Below, in pieces: positions 32,817-43,421 of a stretch of 64,000 nt of DNA. Under the pieces are notes generated by a model, which saw only the letters and a list, made by a program, of their open reading frames with translations, ran no database searches and had not been told where the DNA came from. Position numbers and translations under genes: made by a program. The number at the start of each line of letters is the position of its first letter. The first letter of the stretch is position 1. This stretch comes from G047528285 sp047528285 (GTDB lineage: Bacteria > Pseudomonadota > Gammaproteobacteria > Enterobacterales > Enterobacteriaceae), in the NCBI GenBank assembly GCA_047528285.1, contig CP180022.1, positions 868,001 through 932,000 on the forward strand, given 5' to 3'.

Positions 32817-33534
32817 ATTGCGAGAACGGGGTGTAATCATAGCGGGGAAGTAATGAGTATGTCAATGGGTTAAGTGTATACAACGGCTTAGTTGCGAAAA
32901 TTATGCTAAATTAGTGATTTCAAGCGCCTAATGTGGAAGTGATCAGTTATTTTTATTTTGTAAATGAGTTCATGTTTAGCTTTGTTCTACTTTATCTAGA
33001 TATCTGGACTATACTAATAGTATCTTTTATATATATTTTATTATGATTGCTGTATTTATATAATACGTATCCTTGATTTTTATTGTAAGATATATATCTT
33101 TTTAAGTATAAAAAGATCTCGCATCTGTGATGCAATACAATAATTTTATATATATTTATACTTTTTATTTTACTAAAATTATCAATTTTTGGTTAAAATG
33201 GCTTCTTTAAATTAAAGATCACCAATTAATGAATACGCGCTTGATCGTGGTAATTGTTAGGCGATGTGGTTGTTTTTGGTGTTTCTATATCGAAATTCGT
33301 TTAAGTAGTTTTAAGCATCCTAATTATTTCATCAGATTCGTGTAGTTAAAATCATAAAGATTTATAAATCATTGCCAATAAGGCTTTTGAATAGACATTT
33401 TGATTTGTAACAACCTAATTAGATGTTCAATGGTATTTATCTAGCTTTAAATCGTGCGAAAAATCACTTGTAGTGAAAATCGTGGCTTTTGTTTTCTTTT
33501 TATCAGAGCATATCATACTTTACAATAAAATGTA

Positions 33535-33570
33535 TGCCGCCAGTGCCTGGCGGCACAGGCGATTTTTATT
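33535..33570 (+). terminator. Strong Rho-independent terminator
   Basis: TGCCGCCAG and CTGGCGGCA (33535-33543, 33547-33555) form a perfect 9-bp GC-rich stem with a 3-base loop. An overlapping alternative, GCCTG-GCGGCA-CAGGC (33545-33560), ends one base before ATTTTTATTTTTTTTT. The second stem is ideally placed for plus-strand termination and cannot form together with the first. No intact gene lies upstream on this strand, so it is either a relic or ends an unseen RNA. Confidence 0.75.
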
Positions 33571-36140
33571 TTTTTTTGAGTTTAGTTAATTATATCTGGT
33601 AAAGCTAGTGTATTTACTGGTACTGCTGGCGATAAAGTGATATATGGAATTTTATTCGTTGTGTTATACATCATCTGATGATATAATACATACTTGTATT
33701 TATTTTTGATTTTAATGAATTTCTATTAAAGTTCATTAAAAAATTTTAAAGGCAAGGTTTGCCAATTTGATTCTATGGGTTATGTAATCTCATGTGGTAT
33801 TTTCATGCTGCATTTGTTTTTGCCTGTTCGTTTTGGCTAAAAAGTGAGGATTTTGTATGAAACAGAAAACCCTTGCTATCAGTTTAAAACTTGAGTGAGT
33901 CAAGTACAGAAAGGTTTCTAATAGAATAGCTGAATAATAATTTTATTATTAGAACTATAATTTTGTTATATTCGCGTAATAAAATTGGCGCTATGGTGTT
34001 TAGGGAAATTGTATTCGTTGATATGATAATGCCTGAATTTTATTCAGCCATTCTTTTATAAAAACCGAATTTGTTTGTTTTGTTTTAAGTGGGCGGAGCA
34101 TGACATTGGATTATTTAAAATTTTTGTTCCGGAAGTGAGATATATAAATAATAACTGTAATTAGATCTGATAATTACCTAAAAGTTTCATTTATTCAAAA
34201 ATTCTGTGGAGAGCTCGAAAATACAGAGATGCTGTAGCTTTTGTTAAGATGTTAATAAAATTAATAAAAGATTTTTGTATAGCTAATTTATGACGTGTTT
34301 ATAATATTTTATTTGAATTATTTAATTGACGTAAAAGATATATATATACCAAAATTAGATATATAAGAAATATGCATTGATATATACATATCAAAACATT
34401 TATTTTTTAGAAAAATTGCTTTTATAATCAGAAAATTACATAAAAATCATATTTTTTAATGTTACCATTCATCATAAAAAATTTATGTTATCAAATAAAA
34501 ATCTTAATAAGTTGTAGTTCACAAAAGATCGAAGCATTATAATCTTTTTATAAGGTTATTAATGGGAGGACCTTTATCTTTTAGATTTTTAGATATTTGT
34601 GTTTACTTCTGAAAGTTCAAAAATTAAGAAATACGAATATAATTAATTTGAATTTTAATAAAATATATTAAAAATTTGTTTTTAAATATCTTATTATTTT
34701 TATTTTTTTATATTATAAACAGTTATATTCGATTTATTGACTTGTCATGTTTTTCTGATTTCAAAACTTCAATATTTAAAAATATATTATATAATTACGT
34801 AAATTAAATTATTTTAGGTATTCAAAATCTGGTTATTATTATGCTAATATAATTTGATCTTTTAAATAGATCCAAAAAATGCATATTTTTGTTAAGTGTT
34901 ATTTTAAATTCATTTAAAAATATTAATAATTATTATATTTTTTATTTATTCTATATCTATATGTATAATATAGAGCTAAATTCTTTATAATCATAAAGAA
35001 AAAATATTTAGATAATGGTCTTTATGCTGTATAAGTATAAAATTTTTCTAGTGTTGTTTAACAGTAGGTGATAATTTTAATGTTATGCATATTAATACCA
35101 TCTACAACTATTCTTGCGTTATTTTTAATGAATAGAACGGTATTTTGGTAAATTCACAACACATATAAAGTTCACTTAAAGTATCTAATCGTAGTAAATT
35201 TATATAATGGTTCTTGATAGAACCGATGATTATTATTTTGAAATGACAGTTTTTAAATTTAAATTTTTCTGGTTAGTGGTTTGTAAATTTAAATAAGAAT
35301 AATTCAATGGATCATTGAAGTGATTAAAGGCACTAAAATTATTTAATCCGAGTGAACTATTATATATACCGAATAGTATGTGCTATCACGTAGTGATCTA
35401 CTATTCATTACGTATTATTACTGATTTTATATTTTTATTTTTTTTATAAAGATTAATGATAATAAGGTGATGTAAATTTAAATGTTATTTAATATTTTTT
35501 TTGAATAAATTGGTTCTTTATTTTTTAAGATCGCCAAATGAAATTGCTAATTTACTGAAAAATGTTTTATAATTTGAATTATCTGAATAGAGATTTTTTG
35601 ATGTATAAATAATCTGAATTATATGCAGTATGAATTTCGTTTTATAGAGTGGATTAAAATTTTTCATAAACCAATAATTATAACTTGCATTCTGTTTTTA
35701 GAATATTTTTATTTTTTGTTGGTCTGATCAATATTTATGTTAGTGTTAGTCTAACTGTTATATTATGGATGATGGTGCATGATAGGATAAGTATCTTATT
35801 GCTTTGCGATGTTTTGTTTAATTTAATATAGGATATTTGAATGGGATTCTTCTACTAAAGCTAGACTTTCAATGTTTTATTGAATTTATTTAAATCTATA
35901 AGTAAAATACCATATTCAATTCAATTTTATGAAATTATTGCGTTTTATTTTTTATCTGATTTTAGAGAACACTTATAAAGTTATTCTATGTTTCATAGGA
36001 CGTCAAATAATAACGGTAAGACAGTTATCTGTTATATAACGTCTTGTTAGATATATATTGTTAGATATAAATTAATTTCTGTTTATTTTATGATATTATA
36101 TTTAAATTTTTTATTTTATGTTTTTTACAATACTATTATT

Positions 36141-36175
36141 CAATTTCAATTTCAATTTCAATTTCAATTTCAATT
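36141..36175. repeat. Hexanucleotide microsatellite (CAATTT)
   Basis: Five perfect copies of CAATTT followed by CAATT, in non-coding DNA. On the minus strand it would read as alternating Glu-Ile codons at the end of an open frame that I do not believe is a gene. Confidence 0.95.
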
Positions 36176-36575
36176 AAATATACTCTATTTAAAAATAGAG
36201 AATAAAATTCTTTTTGTGAGAAATTAAAATTATATATCTGTAATATAGAAATATATTTAATAGTCCTATTTTTAATCATAAAAAAGTATTGATTGTTGAT
36301 GCGCGTATTTATTCTAGTGACAAATACGTCAGATATCATTCTATAAAATAATAGTGAATTTTGGAAGAAATGTGTACATACAATGATTATTATAAAAGAA
36401 ATATTTATATATATAGATGTGCCATAATTTTATAGATAATCTGCTTAAAATTATAATCTCTGATGTCTTGAGATATAATTAAGAAATTTCTCTGATTTTT
36501 TTGATTGAAAACTTTTATCATACTTCACTTCATATGTTTAGTGAGTTAGCAGCTTGATCTATATTGGTTTGTCCC

Positions 36576-36603
36576 CCTACTTTGTTTAAAGTAGGTTTTA
36601 ATT
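36576..36603 (+). terminator. Hairpin with T-tail
   Basis: CCTACTTT pairs with AAAGTAGG across the loop GTTT and is followed by TTTTAATT on the plus strand. On the minus strand the upstream region carries the possible barrel-gene relic, so it may be a shared terminator. Confidence 0.5.
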
Positions 36604-36727
36604 CGTTGCGATGTAAGAAAAAGCGGAGCTTTTCTTTATCTATATTATAGCAATTGACGCAAGCCTAAGGCCCTTTGAATATCGTCGTGGTTGATAATTG
36701 CATTGTACAGGGGTAATCTTTTGCTTA

Positions 36728-36895
36728 TTAAAATGCTTTTCTGAATCCAACAGAAAAGATACCAGTATTTTTATACTGGTTAGTAGCAACATTTTATGTT
36801 AGATTAACAACGCGTGCATTATTAGTATAAGTATAATAAGCTAGGTTATAATTAATTACAAAAAGAAGACTGGTGTCGATTAATAATGAATTGAC
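36728..36895 (-). pseudogene. Possible outer-membrane beta-barrel gene relic
   Basis: On the minus strand one frame reads NYNLAYYTYTNNARVVNL, a stop, then NVATNQYKNTGIFSVGFRKAF followed by a stop. Alternating polar/hydrophobic residues and a terminal Phe in the pattern GFRxxF are typical of the last strands of an outer-membrane barrel. There is an in-frame stop, and the upstream part is not readable. I cannot name the family. Porin genes occur in this neighbourhood in enterobacteria, which is weak support. Confidence 0.35.
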
Positions 36896-37732
36896 TGCAG
36901 GGTATCTTCTTTACCAATAGGCTGACGGGGATGAAAAATATAAGTGCCTTTACTTAGCAGTAAAATACATAAATTGAATTTAGTTGAAGATGATGATTAT
37001 TTTTCCTAGAAATGGTGAATGCTGGATTGAGACTATAAATTAGTAGTCATTTCCCTTTCTAACTAACTAATTGATCGATGAGCTTTCTTATCCGAAAGTT
37101 TTTAAACAAGGATGAAATTTTGGTGAAAGTTTATCTATTATCGAATAAATACTTGCAAGTCTATTATCATGGTGATTCTAGTAAATATTAAAAGGACTTT
37201 TTATGTTTAACGTAGGTATCCATGTTGTTTGCTATTTTAAGTATCAGTAGTTCTTTACAAAAGTTTTAAGCATCCATACAACACATGGGCTTACTGAGAG
37301 AAGTCGACAAAGTTGTCATATAAAATGAATAATGCAGGCTATTTAGTAGAGGAGTAATTTACCTTTAGTATGCTGGAGTCAATTGTATCAAATCCTGCTG
37401 CACTTATTGTAGCATGGGTGTATGGTAAGATTGCTATCTTTTAAAAATTCGGCCGACATCATATCCATTCATATCTTTATTTGATAAACTAAAGAGTCGA
37501 TGTAAAATAGGAATAAGCTTTAATATACATCTCGATCATAATACAGATTTTAGTGATCTGATATTTAGCTAGGTCACTTTGGGAGCGCGGCTTTTTTTAA
37601 GAAATTTTTATGGGTTTTCTCGGTGCGATTAATAGCAAGAGAAAGGAATAGGTCGCTGTGTGTTTCTATCTCAATTCTGTAATAGAATTGAGTATATCGC
37701 TCCGGGTTCGATAATTTTTACTTGCGCTCGTT

Positions 37733-37775
37733 CTAATAAGCACTTAAATTTTATTGAGATTTAAGTGCTTATTAG
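37733..37775. repeat. 17-bp perfect inverted repeat
   Basis: CTAATAAGCACTTAAAT (37733-37749) and its exact reverse complement (37759-37775) flank a 9-base loop TTTATTGAG. Non-coding on both sides. Confidence 0.9.
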
Positions 37776-38678
37776 CACTATTTAGATTTATTTTTCCAAG
37801 ATTTATTCTTATATGAGAATTAGAGTATTTAATAATGTATTTAGTTACTGCGTAGTAGTTCAGAAGCGTTTTTGTTTTGCTTATTTGGATAAGACGAGAT
37901 CTTTAATTATGATTTTTTATAGTTTTATTGTATCTGTCATATAAGTGCATATGCTTTAGTTAGTTAGAGTAATGAGAAAATAATTTCAATACGAGCTTGC
38001 ACTATTCAAAATTAAATAAAAACAATATATTGTTTTTATTTAATATATTCATATGAATAATCACCATTGATGTTATGTTTATGTAAGTTGTTTTAATATA
38101 ATCAGAAAGTGCATATGTATTATTAATATGTGTTATACTAAAATACACTATATTGATATATAATATCATTAAGTATAGTATCAAATTGATAGTTATTTTT
38201 TTTATTAAAAATAAATCAAGTTATTTCTTGGGAGGTTATTTATAATAGCATGTACAGTATATACTGTTGTTAACAACTTCTAAAGAACCGTTTTATTTTT
38301 GTAAGACTCTAAGAAAATATAATTGATGTATGAAACTTTATTTTATTTAAAATACGAATACTGAGCTATATTTGTATTTTCAAAAAAATATATCCAATTA
38401 ACATTAAATGTGTATTGAAATAAAATTTAGATTTTATCATAAACACTAGAAATTTAATTTTTGTGATAAAAGATATAAAATAACTATATCCTTAACAATC
38501 TACTTGATCGGTTGATTAAGAGGTTTTTCAAAAGTAAAAGATGTTATCAAACAAGGTAAGTATTTAATTAAGTTTTTTATTTTATATATATTGAAACTTG
38601 GTGGCTATTATTGATTTTTTCTTTTCTGTTGCTTTTTAATAATAGCCCCACTTAGAACAGGGAATTAGGAGGCCTTTC

Positions 38679-39689
38679 ATGTTACACTCGATTATCAAGC
38701 AAATGCTGTTCCAGCTTGACCCAGAATGGGTTCATGAATTTACCCTAAAGCAGCTTAAGCGAATTACTGGCACTCCACTGGAGCGGTTGGTGTGTCAATC
38801 TGTACCGATAAAACCTGTGAATTGCATGGGTCTTATTTTTAAAAATCCACTTGGACTAGCTGCAGGATTAGATAAAAACGGTGAGTGCATCGACGTGCTT
38901 GGCGCAATGGGGTTCGGATTTATTGAAGTGGGTACTGTTACACTTCGTTCACAGCTCGGCAATATTAAACCTCGCCTTTTTCGTTTGGTAAGGGCTGAAG
39001 GCTTTATAAATAGAATGGGATTTAATAATCATGGAGTAGATAGTTTGCTGGAGAATATTAAGCAATCTTCTTTCGAAGGAGTCCTTGGGATCAATATTGG
39101 TAAAAATAAAGATTCGAGAGTAGAAGATGATAATGATGATTATTTAACTTGCATGGAGAAGGTCTATTCTTATGCTGATTATATTGCAATAAATATTTCA
39201 TCTCCAAACACACCGGGATTACGTGCCTTACAATTTGGAAAAGTGTTGGATAATTTGTTGATAGAGATAAAAAATAAACAGGCAGAATTACAATCTATCC
39301 ATTATAAATACGTACCTGTTGTTATAAAAATAGCTCCAGACATAAACAATGAAGAATTAATACAAATTTCAGATAGTTTGGTGCGCCATCATATTGATGG
39401 AGTTATTGCGACTAATACCACTACATCCAGGGAGCTTGTTAAGAATATGAAATATAGCTCACAGAGCGGAGGATTGAGTGGCAGGCCGTTACAATTACGT
39501 AGCACTGAAATTATCAAACAATTATCCGCTGAGTTACAAGGTAAATTACCGATTATTGGGGTTGGAGGTATAGATTCTATTATTTCAGCTAGGGAAAAGT
39601 TGGCAGCTGGTGCTTCACTTATTCAAATTTATTCTGGATTTGTTTTTCATGGACTACGCTTGATAAAAGATATTATTATCGATATCTAG
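38679..39689 (+). CDS. pyrD: Dihydroorotate dehydrogenase (quinone), class 2
   Basis: FMN enzyme at the inner membrane that oxidises dihydroorotate to orotate and passes electrons to quinone, step four of pyrimidine synthesis. The product is 336 aa, equal to E. coli PyrD. The class 2 catalytic Ser175 is in INISSPNTPGLR, and the FMN-binding GLAAGLDKNGE and GVGGIDS blocks are intact. The N-terminal amphipathic helices that contact the membrane are retained. A strong Shine-Dalgarno, TAGGAGG, lies 7 bases before the ATG. The E. coli neighbours zapC and ycbX are absent. A terminator follows directly. Confidence 0.98.
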   Translation: MLHSIIKQMLFQLDPEWVHEFTLKQLKRITGTPLERLVCQSVPIKPVNCMGLIFKNPLGLAAGLDKNGECIDVLGAMGFGFIEVGTVTLRSQLGNIKPRLFRLVRAEGFINRMGFNNHGVDSLLENIKQSSFEGVLGINIGKNKDSRVEDDNDDYLTCMEKVYSYADYIAINISSPNTPGLRALQFGKVLDNLLIEIKNKQAELQSIHYKYVPVVIKIAPDINNEELIQISDSLVRHHIDGVIATNTTTSRELVKNMKYSSQSGGLSGRPLQLRSTEIIKQLSAELQGKLPIIGVGGIDSIISAREKLAAGASLIQIYSGFVFHGLRLIKDIIIDI

Positions 39690-39717
39690 CTACTTTTGAT
39701 TAAAATATAAATTTTAG

Positions 39718-39750
39718 GTATTTTATCATAAAAATACTTTTATTTTTTAG
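39718..39750 (+). terminator. pyrD terminator
   Basis: GTATTTT and AAAATAC form a 7-bp stem with a 6-base loop, followed at once by TTTTATTTTTTAG, 28 bases past the pyrD stop. AT-rich stem but a good T-run. Confidence 0.6.
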
Positions 39751-42614
39751 TATTAATTTGATTTCACTTAAATTTCAGAAATAATAATTAATTACATTTT
39801 ATGAATTATTTGTAATTTTACTACCCAATAGTCTTGTGGATAAGATAGTTGATTTGGATTTATAAATTTAAATTTACAAGATAAATTAGATTAATTCGCA
39901 ATTAAATTATTTGTATGGCTTCTGTATTTTTTATTAAAAGCATGACTTAAAACTTGTTTACTGAAAGGAAAACTCTAAACGAGAGCAGTCTTGCTGTTGT
40001 ATCAAATATAATTGGCCTTCTATTTTTACAACAAAAAATAAAATTATCATAATTTACATTTATACTTATTATGCGGATTCTATGTCTATATTCAGATTAT
40101 TAATTAAAAATTGATGATATTCTTGTGCATACTTAATATTGAAATGTCTCAATAATCGAAAAATAAAACCTCCGTGTTTTTAAAAATAGCTCAGAATAGA
40201 TAAAACGTTTGCATCCCTAATGATGTAATGTTAATTACATCAATTTCATTGTTTTTTCACTATACCGAGGAACAAAAATATCAATTTTCGTAATAATGCA
40301 TTTTTAAAATTTAGAATATACAGATTTTATAAATCTGAGTAACAATTCTGATTTTAACTGTTTTTGATTGTTTTCTGAGAAGAAAAAAATTTTAAATAAG
40401 CATTGAGATATATTTCCATTAAAATAAAAATTAAGTCAGTAAATTTAGTTGTTCTCTTTGAGAAAAATGGAAAATATCTATCCATCAAAAACTTTTTCTT
40501 AAATAATTTGAATTATAAATCATCAGTAGATCAGGTTACTACTGTCATTTTAATATCTTTTTTTCTATGAAAAAGAAAAAGTTTAAAATTACTTACTAGT
40601 TAACTGACAAAAAATTCTTAGTTTGCAAACCACTCGATTTTCTGACGAGATAGCTAGAAAAAGTCAAGTAATTGTTTTATGAACGAAAAACTTTCTTATA
40701 AAGATTTAGACTAACCTTTGCGTTACATAAATATGGCTATTAGTGATCATCTATATGATGAAAATATAGATTTGTTGTTTTTTTTCTTAGATCTTTATAA
40801 GTTTATTGACTTGTCACTTACCTAAACTAATCACTAATTAGTTAGAGAACAAAGACAAACAGTACATGCTGTATAATGATCCATTTATTTCATTGAAAGC
40901 CTCGAATTTAAAGTCTTTTTATAAGATGAAAGGAGAAAAATAAAATTTTTGATAAAACAGTATATAGTCTTATGACGTTTGCCAGTGGCAGAGTATGAAC
41001 CACATGTGATTTTCAATCCTAATTTTGTTCTTTGTGGTTTTATAAAAACATAGATTTATCTAATTTTTATAAACTTAGACCTTCCGAAAAATAAGAAACC
41101 GTTTGTTTTGAGGTGTTCAGGATACTTGTTACTCTTATAATTTAATGTTAAAAAAAATAAAAACGTTAGATTCTACAGGACGACGTAGTAAAAATATTGT
41201 TAAGCTCGATATCTAAGTTGCAATCATGTTGTCTTTAGAAAGAAAATTGGTTAAGCCTTCGCTAAAGGAAGAATTGCTAGAAATAAAATGATGCTTCTTC
41301 TGCCAGATAAGTTCCAAAATAACGATCATCTATTGCAGCATTTTCAGTAACAAGAAATACAATTTGTTGTAGATAGCGCAATCATCACTAGCAATAAAAA
41401 TTGACGGCAGAAATTTATCCAGTGTTTTCATCATGTTGGAAAGCTTACGGAAAATTGGAGAGTAACAAATGAAATGAGTTGAAGTTAAATCTCAGTATGT
41501 TTCATATCCAATAGAAGCCCGCCACGCATTATACAATCAAGCCCCTTAACCGGCAAACACATCGTCGTTACAGGTGTGATTATACCCTTTAAGCTAGTAG
41601 GAAAAATGTCACACGAGTCGTGATATTCATAGATAGAAAAATGCAAGGTTTAAATAGTAGGATATACTGAAAATAGAATACTATCACTTCTAGTATGTAG
41701 TGCTGTGAAGTACCAATAGTAACCGGGCTGTACTTTTTGAAAGCGCTGGTTTATCGATTTTCTTATAGAAAAATTATCTATAGAAGTTAGTGGCGCAAAG
41801 GAAGTATTTTAAATAAAAAAATCATGGTTGTATCTATCATGTTAAAATGAAATGTACGATAGAAAAATTAAGATCTCACGATATTTTATATATAACACCA
41901 TCAAATGATTTTATTTATTGAAGGATCGTTAAATAAATGTAAAATCTCTTAAATTTTATTATGAAGTATATGTTAGAAAATTTAAATAAGTATCCAATTA
42001 TTATAAAAACTTAAAATCGCCGTATCTAACTTATTTTAAAATTAATTAAACGTATCTTTGATAAATTTTTTCTGGAAAAATCTAGTTTTTTAAGTAACCG
42101 GTTAAAAATAAAATTAGAACTGAAGGTGAAAATCTTCAATCAGAAATAAAAAATATTTAAAGACAATAATATCACTGGATTGAGGTAGATTCATTTAAAT
42201 GCGAATCTTTTAAATATCTATGATATATGACCAGAAATGGTGTATTAGTGACTTTTGTTCTGGCAAGCTTCTCTCTCTAGAGGAGTAGAGTGAAGTTGTT
42301 AACGAATATATTAAGAATGGCGAAAAATTGGTGACATGGTGATAATGTAGTAATCAATGTGTTTATTATTCAGTAAAATTGTTGATAAATTGTTAATTAA
42401 ATTAATCAATATTTATTGATATCTCATTCTTTTAGAAAATATAGTGAATAATATCATTTATAATTTTTAGTTCGAATTTCCTTAATGTTATTAAAAGATT
42501 TAATCATAAAACAAGAGAAATATAAATAAAATCATAGTATAAATATAGGTTTTTTGCTGATAGTTTGTTATAATTTTTAAATATTTCATTTCTTAAACAG
42601 TGTGGACGATATCT
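39751..42614. other. 2.9 kb degraded region between pyrD and suhB
   Basis: No intact gene. A patch at about 41160-41600 has less extreme composition; on the plus strand it reads PLTGKHIVVTGVII near 41540, reminiscent of SDR enzymes or a BRCT domain, but I cannot decide and do not call it. A short stem-loop (TGATGTAAT/ATTACATCA) lies near 40212-40233. Confidence 0.65.
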
Positions 42615-43421
42615 ATGCATCCGATGCTTAACATCGCCATTCGCGCAGCGAGAATAGCGGGTAATTTAATCGTTAAACATTATGAAATCCCCAGTACTAT
42701 CGGTTCCATACAGAAAATAGATAATGACTTTATCATAAACCTTAGATGTGCAGCGAAACGATTAATTGTTGAAATTATACATAATTCATATCCGAAGCAC
42801 ATAATTAGCAGCAAAGAAGAGACGGGCAAAGTATTTGGCGAAGATACTCAGGTAGAGTGGATTATTGATTCACTGAATGGAACCATTAATTTTATTAAAC
42901 GGATTCCTCACTTTGCTGTTTCCATTGCTGTTCGCATAAAAAATCGTACAGAAGTAGGTGTGATTTACGATCCGATGCGCAATGAGCTTTTTACCGCGTC
43001 TCGTGGCCAAGGCGTTCAAATGAACAATTACCGCCAGCGCACAGGTAGTGCACGTGATTTGAATGGTATAATTTTGGGTACAGGGTTTCCATTTAAGCAA
43101 AAATGGCATGCTTGCAGTTATATCACTCTAGTCAGAAAACTGTTTATTCAATGCACAGATGTCCGCATTTCAGGCTCTGCAGCACTGGATTTGGCATATG
43201 TGGCTGCAGGTCGTATCGACGGGTTTTTTGAGATTGGTTTGAAACCCTATAATTTCGCCGCAGGCGAACTGTTGGTGCGTGAAGCGGGGGGGGTGATCAC
43301 GGATTTTAATGGTGATCATAATTATCCATTTTCAGGTAATGTTGTAGCTGGTAATCCGCGTGTTGTAAAAGCCATACTCTCGACTATGCGTACAGAGTTG
43401 ACTGAAGAGCTAAAGTGTTAA
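42615..43421 (+). CDS. suhB: SuhB, inositol-monophosphatase-fold Nus factor, metal site lost
   Basis: In E. coli SuhB is both an inositol-1-phosphatase and, separately, a Nus factor acting with NusA in rRNA antitermination. The product is 268 aa from ATG 42615 (E. coli 267); a GTG at 42600 is in frame but adds residues absent from the family. The fold is complete, yet metal-binding acids are changed: DPLDGT reads DSLNGT (Asn88, E. coli Asp87), WDFAAGE reads YNFAAGE (Asn213, E. coli Asp212), and VDKAAE reads LRCAAK (E. coli Asp44 to Arg). Asp85 and the EE of the EESG motif remain. Catalysis is therefore unlikely. The frame is undamaged and the GC content is gene-like, so it is under selection for something else. 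Confidence 0.96.
   Translation: MHPMLNIAIRAARIAGNLIVKHYEIPSTIGSIQKIDNDFIINLRCAAKRLIVEIIHNSYPKHIISSKEETGKVFGEDTQVEWIIDSLNGTINFIKRIPHFAVSIAVRIKNRTEVGVIYDPMRNELFTASRGQGVQMNNYRQRTGSARDLNGIILGTGFPFKQKWHACSYITLVRKLFIQCTDVRISGSAALDLAYVAAGRIDGFFEIGLKPYNFAAGELLVREAGGVITDFNGDHNYPFSGNVVAGNPRVVKAILSTMRTELTEELKC

Larger units (their letters stand above)
32817..38678. other. 5.9 kb desert between tRNA-Asn and pyrD
   Basis: No intact gene. Contents: a strong GC-rich terminator at 33535-33570; a bulged hairpin at 35371-35406 (outer arms GAATAGTA/TACTATTC, inner ATCAC/GTGAT); a hexanucleotide repeat at 36141-36175; a terminator-like hairpin at 36576-36603; a minus-strand trace of an outer-membrane barrel gene at about 36.73-36.89 kb; and a 17-bp inverted repeat at 37733-37775 next to a smaller one (CTCAATTCT/AGAATTGAG, about 37672-37692). 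Long minus-strand frames near 36136-36339 and 38002-38184 look random. Confidence 0.75.

Noticed and set aside
33545..33556. TGCCTGGCGGC-like string resembling the start of 5S rRNA
   Set aside because: Only about 11 bases match; what follows is a hairpin and T-run, not 5S sequence, and no 16S or 23S sequence is near.
36136..36339. 67-codon minus-strand frame ending in Glu-Ile repeats
   Set aside because: The end is created by the (CAATTT) microsatellite and the rest is AT-rich with no homology.
41520..41610. PLTGKHIVVTGV on the plus strand, like an SDR enzyme or BRCT domain
   Set aside because: Too short, no second motif found, and synteny gives no candidate.
42600..42614. GTG start adding five residues to SuhB
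   Set aside because: The conserved family start is MHPML at 42615; the extra codons match nothing.
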